Source: Dyella sp. C11
Lineage (GTDB): Bacteria > Pseudomonadota > Gammaproteobacteria > Xanthomonadales > Rhodanobacteraceae
Reading direction: 5' to 3'
NCBI RefSeq assembly: GCF_003121485.1
Contig: NZ_QAVX01000013.1
Span: 62,001 to 126,000, forward strand
DNA: 64,000 nt
The notes beneath the pieces are model-generated. The model did not search any database and was not told the origin of the DNA. It worked only from the letters and a program-made list of their open reading frames with translations. This document shows, in pieces, positions 45,195 to 54,388 of this stretch; the stretch's first letter is position 1, and each line of letters begins with the position of its first letter. A program made the position numbers and the translations under genes.

Positions 45195-46690
45195 GTGCGC
45201 CCGGGACCGACAACTACGACGTCGTGCTGATCGGCGCCGGCATCATGAGCGCCACGCTGGGAACGTTCCTGAAAGAACTGGATCCGTCGCTACGCATCGC
45301 CATGATCGAGCGCCTGGAGGATTGTGCCCAGGAGAGCTCGCAGGCATGGAACAACGCGGGCACGGGGCACGCCGCCAATTGCGAGCTCAACTACACGCCA
45401 CAGCGCGACGATGGAAGCATCGACATTTCTGCGGCACTGAAGGTCAATACCCAATTCGATCTTTCGCGCCAGCTATGGACCTATCTGGTGAGCAAGGGAA
45501 CGATCAAGGACCCACAAGCGTTCATCCACGCGTGTCCGCACATGAGTTTTGTGTGGGGCGGCAAGAACGTTTCGTTCCTCAAGGCTCGTTTCGACGAAAT
45601 GCATGTGCATCCTTGCTTCCACGGCATGGAGTACACGGAAGATCAGGCGCAAATTTCCCATTGGGCTCCATTGATCATGGAGGGGCGCGATCCGCATCAG
45701 CCGGTGGCGGCCACGCGCATCATCACGGGCACGGATGTCGACTACGGATCATTGACGCATCTGCTTGTTGCACAGCTGAGTACGCAACCTGGATTCGACC
45801 TTCGATACAACCGTGAAGTCACCACGCTGGAGCGGGATGGCAACAACGGTTGGCGCGTGGGATTCAAGGACAGCAAGGATCAGGCGACGGGATCGGTCAA
45901 CGCGAAATTCGTCTTCATCGGAGCGGGCGGCGCAGCCATCGAGCTTCTGGAGAAGTCGGGCATTCCCGAGGGACGGGGCTATGGCGGCTTTCCGGTCAGC
46001 GGCATCTGGCTTCGATGCGAGGTTGATGCTGTTGCGCAAAGGCATCACGCCAAGGTGTATGGCAAGGCGGCCGAAGGATCGCCGCCCATGTCGGTTCCAC
46101 ACCTTGATACCCGCATGATCGACGGCAAGCGATCGCTGCTGTTCGGTCCCTACGCCGGATTTTCGACCAAGTTCCTGAAGCATGGATCAGTGACGGACCT
46201 GCTTGACTCCATTACCCACGACAACATCGTGCCGTTGCTGGAGGTGGCCAAGGACAACGCGGGGCTGGAGGAGTACCTGATCGGCCAGGTGCTGCAGAGT
46301 GGCCATCACCAGTTCAAGGCGTTGCTGGACTTCTTCCCCCATGCCAGGCGGGGTGACTGGATTGAAGCCGTGGCAGGCCAGCGTGTGCAGATCATCAAGC
46401 CCGACACCGGCGACATGGGTGGACGGCTGGAAGTTGGCACCGAACTGGTACCCGCCGAAGACAAGTCACTGGTGGCCCTGCTTGGTGCTTCGCCAGGCGC
46501 GTCGACAGCAGCTGCGGTCGCTCTTCAAGTACTTCATGCATGCTTTCCCGACAAACTCACCGACGGTGCGTGGCTGCCAAAGCTGAAACAGATCATCCCG
46601 ACCTATGGAATCGACCTGACGAAGGACGCCGATGCGCTGCGCACATCACGCGCCGTCACGGCAAAGGCATTGAACACTGAAAACGTTTGA
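45191..46690 (+). CDS. mqo: Malate:quinone oxidoreductase
   Basis: This 499-residue membrane-peripheral flavoprotein oxidises malate to oxaloacetate and reduces quinone. The FAD-binding motif is VVLIGAGIMSATLG, followed by SSQAWNNAGTGHAANCELNYTPQ and the later GYGGFPVSG and LLGASPGAS segments typical of Mqo. The start is an ATG overlapping the cupin stop codon (ATGA) with AGGGG upstream. It follows fumC and the cupin in one plus-strand run, giving fumarate to malate to oxaloacetate. It is intact, so malate oxidation is possible even if the local fumarase is broken. Confidence 0.93.
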   Translation: MSAPGTDNYDVVLIGAGIMSATLGTFLKELDPSLRIAMIERLEDCAQESSQAWNNAGTGHAANCELNYTPQRDDGSIDISAALKVNTQFDLSRQLWTYLVSKGTIKDPQAFIHACPHMSFVWGGKNVSFLKARFDEMHVHPCFHGMEYTEDQAQISHWAPLIMEGRDPHQPVAATRIITGTDVDYGSLTHLLVAQLSTQPGFDLRYNREVTTLERDGNNGWRVGFKDSKDQATGSVNAKFVFIGAGGAAIELLEKSGIPEGRGYGGFPVSGIWLRCEVDAVAQRHHAKVYGKAAEGSPPMSVPHLDTRMIDGKRSLLFGPYAGFSTKFLKHGSVTDLLDSITHDNIVPLLEVAKDNAGLEEYLIGQVLQSGHHQFKALLDFFPHARRGDWIEAVAGQRVQIIKPDTGDMGGRLEVGTELVPAEDKSLVALLGASPGASTAAAVALQVLHACFPDKLTDGAWLPKLKQIIPTYGIDLTKDADALRTSRAVTAKALNTENV

Positions 46691-46762
46691 GCCCGTCAGG
46701 CGCCATGGCGAAACTCCCGTCGTCATTGGCCGGCTACGGGCCATGACCAAGACGTCCGCTGG

Positions 46763-47731
46763 CTAGGCGCTATGAATGTCAGCGGGTCCGTAGTGCATGG
46801 CTCGCCACACCTGATAGCGCTCGTTCGTCTGCGGCTTGATGAAAAGGGTGACGATCTCGGGATGCGCATTCTGGATGCGCTGCTCGATCGACTGAACGCA
46901 GGCTTCGATCTGGTCCGCATGCAAATCTTTGACAAACTCGACGCTGAGGCCTGCCAGGATCTGGTCTGGCGCGAGATGCACCGTCAGCGCGCCGTTCGCC
47001 TTGCTCACACCGGGCGTGGCTGCCGCCAGCGCAAGGATTCCCGTCACCAGTGTCGGATTCGCTCTCTCGCCGATCAGCAGGCTCTTGCTTTCGCGCGCAA
47101 GGATGCCGGCGACGATGGCGAGGATCAACCCGATCAACACCGACGCCACACCGTCGAGCACGGGCAGATCAAGCGCCAGGGATAGATAGATGCCCAGCGC
47201 AGCGATCACATTGCCAGCGAGCGCTGCGCTGTCTTCGAACAGCACCATGAAGGAGGGCGGGTCCTTGCTGCGGTGAATCGCCTGCCAGTACGTCAGTTCG
47301 CCACGTGTAGCCCGAAGCTTGCGAAAGGCGGCAAGCCAGGAGATGCCTTCGAACACAAAGGCGCAGCCCAGAACTACGTAGTTCACCACGGGGTGCTCGA
47401 TGGCGGCAGGTTCAAGAATGTGTTGTACGCCGTGGTACAGCGACGCGCCGGCGCCCAGCCCGAACAGCATCAACGCAACGATGAAACTCCAGAAATAGAG
47501 CTCTCGCCCGTAGCCAAGGGGATGGATGGCATCGGGGCGACGAAGTGCCATCTTGTAACCGTGCAACAGGAGCCATTCGTTGGTCGAGTCCACCAGCGAG
47601 TGAATGGCCTCGCTCAGCATCGCCGCACTTCCGGTAACTACCGCAGCGATCACCTTGGTGCTTGCTACGAGCAGATCACCCAGCAACGCCAGGTAGACGA
47701 TGTTCTTCGACGTGGAACAGGATCGCGCCAT
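46763..47731 (-). CDS. Cation diffusion facilitator family metal transporter
   Basis: This 322-residue protein has five to six transmembrane helices and a C-terminal cytoplasmic domain (about 215-320). SEAIHSLVDSTNEWLLLHGY in helix 2 includes the aspartate/histidine metal-site region, and HPLGYGRELYFWSF is in the following helix. CDF transporters exchange Zn(II), Fe(II), Mn(II) or Co(II) for protons. GGGAG lies five bases before the ATG. It is convergent with mqo, and is not in an operon. The metal is unknown. Confidence 0.86.
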   Translation of the reverse strand: MARSCSTSKNIVYLALLGDLLVASTKVIAAVVTGSAAMLSEAIHSLVDSTNEWLLLHGYKMALRRPDAIHPLGYGRELYFWSFIVALMLFGLGAGASLYHGVQHILEPAAIEHPVVNYVVLGCAFVFEGISWLAAFRKLRATRGELTYWQAIHRSKDPPSFMVLFEDSAALAGNVIAALGIYLSLALDLPVLDGVASVLIGLILAIVAGILARESKSLLIGERANPTLVTGILALAAATPGVSKANGALTVHLAPDQILAGLSVEFVKDLHADQIEACVQSIEQRIQNAHPEIVTLFIKPQTNERYQVWRAMHYGPADIHSA

Positions 47732-48044
47732 TTCGTCTCCCCGGTGGATGGATCGTGCCGGCCATGGCTATCCCATCACCCCTGCCGTATCGGTTTAGAG
47801 AACGTTTTCTCGCAGGGGCTTCACAGGGCAGGGCGCGTTGGTGGCCGCCTGGACGGGAGCTACGACAGCTCTCCAAGGCGAAAAGCCCTCAACGCGCGAC
47901 ACTCAGGGCGCGACGGCCTTGAAGGGTTCGCCGGTTTTCAGCGACAAGGCGGGTAGGCTGGCCGCGGCGCAACTCGCCAGTGGACCATCCGCAAACACCG
48001 ACGGTCCTGCTGTTTCGGTAAATCGTTTGCCCGCACGCTCCAGA
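47732..48044. other. Gene-free region between the tautomerase and CDF transporter genes
   Basis: These 313 bp on the minus strand carry the CDF promoter and the 3' end of the tautomerase transcript. A 66-residue minus-strand frame (47676-47876) overlaps the transporter and is not believable. No repeat or hairpin of note was found. Confidence 0.4.
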
Positions 48045-48458
48045 TCAGGTCTTGATCTGCATGGCGGCCAGGTGAACCTGCTTGCCGTACATGCCCCAGT
48101 TCTCTTCCGGGACTTCAAGAATGCCGACATAGGCCGGTACCTGGCCGCCATCGGTCTTGGAATATTTGCCAAGGATGGCCGTTGCCTCCTCGACCATGCG
48201 CGTCTTGGTCTGGGCGTTGAAGCCGCCTTTCAGGGCGTAGACCTTGAGGCTCATGATGGGCTCGGCTGCCTGTTTTCCTGCGCGAAACACGGTGTCAGGG
48301 GCGTGCTCTACAAAGTAGACCCAGATACCCGCGCGAATTTGAGGCGTGTCGATAAGGCGTTCGCAGGCCATGCCAAGGTCGGTCAGCTCGGCGGCAACCT
48401 TGGCGCGGGCGTCTGCGGTAAAAGCGCCTTCCGGCGCGTGGAGGAACATCTTAGGCAT
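48045..48458 (-). CDS. Tautomerase-superfamily protein
   Basis: This 137-residue protein starts MPKMFLHAPEGAF, so after methionine removal a proline becomes N-terminal, as needed for tautomerase catalysis. The length suggests a fused pair of beta-alpha-beta units, like cis-CaaD or MSAD rather than 4-oxalocrotonate tautomerase (62 residues). The second half shows SLKVYALKGGFNAQTKTRMVEEATAILGKY. GGGGAG lies about seven bases before the ATG at 48458. It stands alone and the substrate is unknown. Confidence 0.75.
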   Translation of the reverse strand: MPKMFLHAPEGAFTADARAKVAAELTDLGMACERLIDTPQIRAGIWVYFVEHAPDTVFRAGKQAAEPIMSLKVYALKGGFNAQTKTRMVEEATAILGKYSKTDGGQVPAYVGILEVPEENWGMYGKQVHLAAMQIKT

Positions 48459-48940
48459 GGCATATCTCCCCGATCTTCGCGATACCTGGAACGATAGTCC
48501 GCGACGGCTTTCGCATGCGGTCAATCCAAGTTAAATGGTGCAAAGCGTCGAGGTGCTCCGGGGCGTTGCGGCATCAGAGAGATGGCTCCAAGGACGCTCG
48601 ATGCCTGATTCATGAGCCACGCGCATAAGCGCTAGCGATTCTCCCTGCCTAATCAGCGGCCTCGTGAGCCAGTACATTTTCGCATCACACGAGACGGCGC
48701 ATCCCTTGCCACCCCGTCCGCTGGCGCATGCGATTGAACGGGCGACAGGGGTCGTCAGGCCGTTCTTTGAGCCCGCCGATACTGAGGTGCCGTCATTGGC
48801 GCAACACCGGGCAGGGCGCACTTCTCAGCCGCGAGGCTTGACCGCGTCTTGGCGCCCACTCGGCAACCATGTCGCGTTCATCTGGTGATCACTCGAATAT
48901 TGATTCAACCCTTCAGTTGCGGGACACGCAGGAGAAGAAC
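48459..48940. other. Gene-free divergent region
   Basis: About 480 bp separate the minus-strand tautomerase from the plus-strand short-chain dehydrogenase. Short open frames on both strands (48531-48821 minus, 48664-48888 plus) have no ribosome binding sites and unlikely compositions. The dehydrogenase ribosome binding site, AGGAGA at 48930-48935, is clear. Confidence 0.4.
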
Positions 48941-49783
48941 ATGGCATTTACACCGGTATGGTTTATCACTGGCTGTTCGACCGGTCTTGGTTACGCATTG
49001 GCACAGCGGGCGAAGGAGCGCGGCCTTCGCGTCGTCGCTACCGCACGTGACGTCAGCCAACTGGCAGCCCTGGCCAAAGGTGCTGAAGATCAAGTGTTGA
49101 CGTTGGCGCTCGACGTGACGAAGTCCGACCAGATTGAAGCTGCTGTTGCAGCAGCCAGGGAGAAATTCGGACGCATTGATGTTTTGGTCAACAACGCCGG
49201 GTATGGCTACCAGAGCACGGCCGAGGAGGCCGTTGACTCGGAAGTGCGCGCCCAGTTCGACACCAATGTCTTTGGGCTATTTGAGCTCACCCGCGCCGTA
49301 CTGCCCACCATGCGCGAACAGCGCAGCGGCAACATCCTGAATGTCACGTCGGTTGCCGGCATGATTGGCTTCCCCGGTTCCGGGTTCTATGCGGCCTCCA
49401 AGCACGCCGTCGAGGGCTTTACCGACTCGCTGCGTGCCGAGGTTGCTCCGCTCGGCATTGGCGTGACCGGTGTCGAGCCCGGTCCGTTCCGCACCGATTG
49501 GGCGGGCCGATCCTTGCGCCAGACACCAACCAGAATCGCAGACTACGCCGACACGGTCGGAAAGCGTTTCGTGGCCACTCGCGACATGAGCGGGAAACAG
49601 GTTGGCGACCCGGTGCGTGCGGCAGACATCATGATCGATATCGCCAACGGCACCTCGGCGCCACGCCATCTTCCGCTTGGTGCGTGGGCTGTCCAGGCGC
49701 TGGTCGAGAAACTGGCGCAGCGAACGGCAGAAATCGAGTCCCTGCGTGATCTAAGCGCATCAGCGGATTTTCCGGCCGAATGA
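48941..49783 (+). CDS. Short-chain dehydrogenase/reductase
   Basis: This 280-residue Rossmann-fold oxidoreductase has the cofactor loop TGCSTGLG (positions about 10-17), NNAG for the fold, serine in NVTSVAGMIG and catalytic YxxxK in FYAASKHA. It starts at an ATG with AGGAGA about six bases upstream. Sequence style resembles SDRs acting on ketones or aldehydes with NADP. It lies convergent with a LysR gene, 69 bp apart; the LysR gene is more likely tied to the alcohol dehydrogenase on its other side. Confidence 0.87.
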   Translation: MAFTPVWFITGCSTGLGYALAQRAKERGLRVVATARDVSQLAALAKGAEDQVLTLALDVTKSDQIEAAVAAAREKFGRIDVLVNNAGYGYQSTAEEAVDSEVRAQFDTNVFGLFELTRAVLPTMREQRSGNILNVTSVAGMIGFPGSGFYAASKHAVEGFTDSLRAEVAPLGIGVTGVEPGPFRTDWAGRSLRQTPTRIADYADTVGKRFVATRDMSGKQVGDPVRAADIMIDIANGTSAPRHLPLGAWAVQALVEKLAQRTAEIESLRDLSASADFPAE

Positions 49784-49852
49784 TTCGCCGGCTGCCCGAC
49801 ATCAATCTGCCCGTTACGTAGACAGCGGAGTGTGCGAAAGCGCGTGACGGGG

Positions 49853-50785
49853 CTACGTGCGACCGCGATATCGAAGGGCATCGATTAGGAGTGAAAATGC
49901 CGCCGATGGCTGGCGCCTGCTGGCGTAGTAAAGATGATATCCGGGAAACAACGGGCACCAGTCGTCCAGCACCTGCCTAAGTGCACCTGCGCGAATGTGC
50001 GGAAGAACCATGGCCTCGGGCAGATATGCCAGTCCGAAATGAGCGAGCGCAGCGAGGAGAATCCGGTTGACGTTATTGAATGTGATGCGGCCTTCGACTC
50101 GCACATTGAGTGGAATGCCGTTCTTCTCGAATTCCCAGATGTACAGTCCACCATGGGTCAGGAAACGCATGTTGATGCAATCGTGCTTTGCCAGGTCATG
50201 CGGCGTATCAATCGTTGGCCGTCCATCCAGGTAGGCAGGACTGCCCACCACCACCAATCGCGTTGGCGGACCGATGGGCACGGCAATCATGTCCTTGGCG
50301 ACTTGCTCTCCAAGGCTGATGCCGGCATCAAAGCGTTCGGCCACGATATCCGTCAACGTAGGATCACAAATGACCTCGACATTGACGTCCGGATACTGCG
50401 GCAACAACCGTTCGAGCGCTGGCCAGAGAATGGAGTCGGCGGCGTAATCGCTTGTGGTGCTGATTCGGATCGTACCGCTGGGTTTGTCGCGCAACTCACT
50501 GAGGCTGCCGATGGCCTCGTCGATGTTGTCGAAATTCGGAACCAGCACCCGAAGCAGGCGCTCACCAGCCTCCGTGGGAGACACGCTGCGAGTGGTACGC
50601 GTGAGAAGGCGCAGGCCGAGCCGCTCCTCCATCTCGCGAATCTTGTGACTAAGCGCGGATTGCGACAGCCCAAGCTTCGCGGCGGCGCGCGTGAAGTTCC
50701 CCTCGCGCGCCACGGCGATGAACGCCTGAAGATCATTGTAGTTCTCGGCCACCGCAATTTTCCCGGCTATGTACGTGGGAACCAT
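49853..50785 (-). CDS. LysR-family transcriptional regulator
   Basis: The protein has 310 residues with an N-terminal winged helix (about 14-75; NYNDLQAFIAVAREGNFTRAAAKLGLSQSALSHKIREMEERLG) and a substrate-binding-like effector domain. It belongs to the CrgA/DsdC-like group that regulates neighbouring oxidoreductases. The start may be the ATG at 50785 or a GTG at 50752; neither has a strong ribosome binding site. It is divergent from the zinc alcohol dehydrogenase, the likely target. Confidence 0.88.
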   Translation of the reverse strand: MVPTYIAGKIAVAENYNDLQAFIAVAREGNFTRAAAKLGLSQSALSHKIREMEERLGLRLLTRTTRSVSPTEAGERLLRVLVPNFDNIDEAIGSLSELRDKPSGTIRISTTSDYAADSILWPALERLLPQYPDVNVEVICDPTLTDIVAERFDAGISLGEQVAKDMIAVPIGPPTRLVVVGSPAYLDGRPTIDTPHDLAKHDCINMRFLTHGGLYIWEFEKNGIPLNVRVEGRITFNNVNRILLAALAHFGLAYLPEAMVLPHIRAGALRQVLDDWCPLFPGYHLYYASRRQPSAAFSLLIDALRYRGRT

Positions 50786-50990
50786 GGATGCGGGCGATTT
50801 TAATCGACGCCGGGCTAGCGGTCGCGAGCCCCTGCAGGAAAAGCGAGCTTTTTGTGCAATTCAGCGTCGTATCGATTCAGTGACACTCGACCCGCAACCG
50901 GGTCGGGACCAGGCCCCGCGCTGTCCGGTCGGTTGGCACATGCCGGCCCCGGCACGCGGCGCCCTTCAAATACATGAAGGAGAGTAGAAA
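50786..50990. promoter_or_regulatory. Divergent LysR/alcohol dehydrogenase promoter region with inverted repeats
   Basis: In this 205-bp region, CGATT-TT-AATCG (50795-50806) lies close to the LysR start and CGACCCG-CAAC-CGGGTCG (50888-50905) nearer the dehydrogenase. The first is a perfect palindrome of the kind LysR proteins bind; the second is a 7-bp-arm hairpin that may be an operator or leader structure. Their roles are inferred. Confidence 0.4.
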
Positions 50991-52052
50991 ATGAAAGCCG
51001 CGCGTCTGCACGAATATGGCAAGCCCCTTGTCATCGAAGACATACCGATCCCTGAAATTCAGGCGGATGAAATCCTGGTCAAGGTGACGGCATGCGGCGT
51101 TTGCCGGACAGATGCCGAACTCATTGACGGCTATTTCAATCGCTACTTCGAGATTCCGACACCCATCACGCTGGGCCATGAAATCGCCGGCGAGGTTGCG
51201 GAGATGGGAAGGGATGTGCCGAGCTCGGCCTTCCAGAAAGGGGATCATGTCGTTGTAGTTCCCGGCTGGGGCGACGGAACATGCAGGCATTGCCAGGTGG
51301 GCAACACGCAGCTGTGCCCCAATGTGCGTTACCCGGGCTTCGGTCCTTATGGCGGCTTCGCCGAGTACCTGCCTGTCCCGGCGCGCTACCTGATCAAGGT
51401 GGGCAAGAGCCTGAAGTCAGAAGAACTGGCGCCGCTCACCGATGCCGGCTTGACGCCTTTTCGCGCCATCAAAAAACTTCGCAGGGCCGATGCCCTTGGC
51501 CCTGACAGGGTGCTTGGCGTCTTTGGATTGGGCGGATTGGGCGGCTATGCGGTGCAGTATGCGAAGCTGCAAGGCGGCGGTGCCACGATTGTCGTCTTCG
51601 AGCGGGACGCCCGCAAACTCGAGATGGCAAAAACGTATGGCGCAGACGTTGCCGTCAACATCACCGATCGATCTGCCACTGACGTAGCCAACGAGCTGGA
51701 AGCCGCGACAGGCCAGCGAGACCTTGATGCGATCATCGATTGCGTCGGTACGCCGGAGATGATGCAGTTTGGATTCAGCCTTCTGGGTATCAGCGGCCAC
51801 TACGTTGACGTTGGGCTGCTTGGGGATCGTATCGATATCCCGCTGTTTCCTCGCATCAATCGGGAACAGTCCTTCTACGGTTCCAACTGGGGAAATTTCA
51901 CGGACCTGAGCGAAGTCATGTCGCTGGCCGCAAAAGGAAAGATTCAACACAACATCAAGACCATCGGCTTTGATCAACTCAACGAAACGATCGATGCGCT
52001 CAGGCATGGAAAGATTTCAGGAAGAGCGGTCTTGAAGATCGACGGCAAGTAG
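50991..52052 (+). CDS. Zinc-dependent alcohol dehydrogenase (MDR family)
   Basis: This 353-residue medium-chain dehydrogenase has the catalytic zinc ligands C38 (ACGVCRTD) and H63-E64 (LGHEIAG), and an NAD(P)-binding GLGGLGGYA. In the structural zinc loop only three cysteines are present (TCRHCQVGNTQLC); the position normally occupied by the first cysteine is an aspartate in GDGTCRHC. It starts at an ATG with AAGGAG nearby. It is divergent from a LysR regulator and followed by a strong hairpin. It interconverts alcohols and aldehydes; substrate is unknown. Confidence 0.9.
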   Translation: MKAARLHEYGKPLVIEDIPIPEIQADEILVKVTACGVCRTDAELIDGYFNRYFEIPTPITLGHEIAGEVAEMGRDVPSSAFQKGDHVVVVPGWGDGTCRHCQVGNTQLCPNVRYPGFGPYGGFAEYLPVPARYLIKVGKSLKSEELAPLTDAGLTPFRAIKKLRRADALGPDRVLGVFGLGGLGGYAVQYAKLQGGGATIVVFERDARKLEMAKTYGADVAVNITDRSATDVANELEAATGQRDLDAIIDCVGTPEMMQFGFSLLGISGHYVDVGLLGDRIDIPLFPRINREQSFYGSNWGNFTDLSEVMSLAAKGKIQHNIKTIGFDQLNETIDALRHGKISGRAVLKIDGK

Positions 52053-52060
52053 CACGTCAT

Positions 52061-52092
52061 GCCGGGTGGCCCGCCAACGCAGGCCACCCGGC
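52061..52092 (+). terminator. 11-bp hairpin downstream of the alcohol dehydrogenase
   Basis: The arms at 52061-52071 (GCCGGGTGGCC) and 52082-52092 are exact reverse complements around a 10-base loop. The hairpin is 8 bp after the alcohol dehydrogenase stop codon. No T run follows, so it is a likely but not classical terminator. Confidence 0.65.
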
Positions 52093-52371
52093 GCTCGTAT
52101 TCACGGAGGATCGACCCGGGATCATGTGATCGTGAACATGTGAACCACAAAGCCAGGCCATGCTTGGCCCAATGGCATCACGGGCAATCATGGCGACGGG
52201 ATTTGAGCAAATATTGATCGGATCTGGAGCCGTGAGCTCCTTGCGAACCTCTAAAATGCAGTTCTCTGGCAAGCGCTGTTTTAGGGACAAAGGAGCGGAT
52301 CAGCTCTTCCGTCCCACAAAATAACCGATGCCAGGCGTGGCTCAGGACGGCGAGGCGCTCGCCTCCGCACC
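52093..52371. other. Gene-free region before the AraC gene
   Basis: About 280 bp contain a direct repeat CATGTGA at 52123-52129 and 52137-52143 (14 bp apart), which could be part of an AraC binding site, but the spacing is not a whole number of turns. No other feature was found and the AraC ribosome binding site is not clear. Confidence 0.3.
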
Positions 52372-53274
52372 ATGAGCCGCACCCATTGCCTACTCGGTAT
52401 GACTGAATTGTCATCCATGACTGAAACCGGATGGACGCCCCTCGCCACCGGGGCTGCGCAAGCACTCTCGCGCCAACCTTTGCCGCTGGAGGCGCCCATC
52501 GTGCGAAAGGGGTTGTGCAGCCTGGCGCAACCTTGCCTGAGGCATCCGCAGCACGCACCGCAGTTCCTGTTCCAGGATGCAACGCTACTGCTCGTCGCGT
52601 CTGGACGGCTGGAGATCATCGATGGTGCCAATAAGATCAGCATCGATTCACCGCTGAACTTGCTATTGGTGGAAGCCAATACGCGCAGCGACCTGCAAAA
52701 GTCACCTGGTGACGCGGAGTCGCGCTTCCGATCCATCTTTCTGAGTTTTTTGCCCGATCTACTCAGCACGTTCCAGTCGGGCCGTGATCCGGTTGATCGC
52801 ACCTCAGCGGTCCATCAAGTTGCGCTGGATGACGAACTGGCCGAGACGCTGCATTACGTCCTGGAAAGCATCTATGGATCGGCCGTCAGTGATGAGCGGC
52901 TTCGTTATCGATTGCTGGATCTTCTTGCCGCGATCTCGGAGCGAGGCCATCGATTTGCCAGGGTGCCGCAGTCGGGCGTGGTTGCACGCTTGCGCACCAT
53001 GGTGGGTGAAGCACCAGAGCGGCGATGGACGGCGAAAGATGCCGCGCATGCACTTGCCACCAGCGAAGCGACCTTGCGCCGACGTTTGGCGGACGAAGGA
53101 GCGCATTTCGAGGACATGCTGATGGACGTCCGCATGCATCACGCATTGATGCTTATGCAAACGACGTCATGGAGCATCCCGCGCATTGCCGAAGCCAGCG
53201 GCTACAAGTCGCGAACGCGCTTCGCGGAGCGTTTTCGCGAGCGATTCGGTTACGCCCCGTCCAGCGTCCGTTAG
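52372..53274 (+). CDS. AraC-family transcriptional regulator
   Basis: This 300-residue AraC protein has an N-terminal cupin-type effector half (about 20-150) and a C-terminal DNA-binding half (about 195-295) with ATSEATLRRRLADEGAHFEDML and IPRIAEASGYKSRTRFAERFRERFG. It is followed 6 bp later by a FUSC membrane protein and then a D-2-hydroxyacid dehydrogenase, and probably controls that operon. In-frame ATG codons at 52399 and 52417 are alternative starts. The inducer is unknown. Confidence 0.86.
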   Translation: MSRTHCLLGMTELSSMTETGWTPLATGAAQALSRQPLPLEAPIVRKGLCSLAQPCLRHPQHAPQFLFQDATLLLVASGRLEIIDGANKISIDSPLNLLLVEANTRSDLQKSPGDAESRFRSIFLSFLPDLLSTFQSGRDPVDRTSAVHQVALDDELAETLHYVLESIYGSAVSDERLRYRLLDLLAAISERGHRFARVPQSGVVARLRTMVGEAPERRWTAKDAAHALATSEATLRRRLADEGAHFEDMLMDVRMHHALMLMQTTSWSIPRIAEASGYKSRTRFAERFRERFGYAPSSVR

Positions 53275-53280
53275 ACGCGA

Positions 53281-54360
53281 ATGAAACGAACTGCCTTCCA
53301 TAACCCCATGTCGATTCACAGATTTCCATTCACCATGATCCGTCGCCTGATTCATATTGAGATGCTTTTTCGCGGCGCGTTGATGCTCGCCCCCTTTCTT
53401 GTCGCCGGATTGGCCACAGGAAATCCGTTGTGGACGCATGTGGAGATCGTGACCATTTCGACGTTCATTGCCGCAGAGCGATCGCAGCTGACGCCATTGG
53501 GCGTACTACTTCATGCCATGGCCATTGCTGCTGCTTTTATCGCGCTGTCACTTTCGATGGCGTCGCCGGTCTTGTTCGTTCTGGCAACCGCACTGCTCGC
53601 CGCTGCGTGCGCACTGGTCATGACGGCGGGGCAGGGTATGCGATGGACGGGAATCTTCACCTTTCTGCCTTCGGTGTACTTGGCGTGCGGCCTGGCAGGA
53701 AGTGCAAGAGGGTCCTTTTCAGGCGTCGACTGGGCAGCGCTCCCTTACGTGATCATCGCCGGGCTGCCCGCGATACTTGGCGCCATCGCACCGTGCCTGG
53801 CCAAGACGGAACGTGCCAGCGTCAGCAGCTGGCGGGCGTGGCGTCGCACCAGCGAGCCGTCAGCAAAAAACGTCTTCACCACGGCGTTGACTGCGGCACT
53901 GGCAGTGGGCGCCGCAGCGACACTGGTCAGCCTGCAGCATGTACAGCATGAGCAATGGATGGTCTGGTCGGCGGCATGCGTGGTCACCGGCGATCTGCCT
54001 ACGGCCTTGGCGAAGTGGAAGGACAGGGCGCTTGGCGCAGTCACGGGCGTTCCGCTGGGCATGCTGGCAGCGATGCTCATGCCGCACTCCGCACTGTTGG
54101 CTCCCATGCTGACGATAGCCATCGCCTTGACGCTCGTGAGCTTTCATCACTATGCCGTTGGATTTGGTGTTCGTTGCGCGTTGCAAGCCATCGCCATCAT
54201 TGTGGCCGGGCACGTCACACTTGCGGCAGATGTTCGGACCATCAACGTCATTGTCGGCGGAAGCATTGGCTTGCTTTCAACCGTTGGCATGCACTATTTC
54301 AGTGTCTGGCTGAAGGGAAGGGGTCCCGTGGCCATCGACCCGCAGTGCAACGCGTCCTGA
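53281..54360 (+). CDS. FUSC-family membrane protein
   Basis: This 359-residue protein has about ten transmembrane helices in two halves, beginning with IEMLFRGALMLAPFLVAGLATGN and a second repeated block (WMVWSAACVVTGDLPTALAKWKDRALGAVTGVPLG), as in the aromatic acid exporter/FUSC families. It starts 6 bp after the AraC stop, and its end precedes the hydroxyacid dehydrogenase by 28 bp, so it is part of one operon. It lacks a HlyD partner here. The transported compound may be the product or substrate of the dehydrogenase; this is inference. Confidence 0.82.
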   Translation: MKRTAFHNPMSIHRFPFTMIRRLIHIEMLFRGALMLAPFLVAGLATGNPLWTHVEIVTISTFIAAERSQLTPLGVLLHAMAIAAAFIALSLSMASPVLFVLATALLAAACALVMTAGQGMRWTGIFTFLPSVYLACGLAGSARGSFSGVDWAALPYVIIAGLPAILGAIAPCLAKTERASVSSWRAWRRTSEPSAKNVFTTALTAALAVGAAATLVSLQHVQHEQWMVWSAACVVTGDLPTALAKWKDRALGAVTGVPLGMLAAMLMPHSALLAPMLTIAIALTLVSFHHYAVGFGVRCALQAIAIIVAGHVTLAADVRTINVIVGGSIGLLSTVGMHYFSVWLKGRGPVAIDPQCNAS

Positions 54361-54388
54361 GCACACCCACTCTCGGAACATCAACATC

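Noticed and set aside
48531-48888. Short frames on both strands between the tautomerase and short-chain dehydrogenase
   Set aside because: No ribosome binding sites, overlapping each other, and no protein-like motif.
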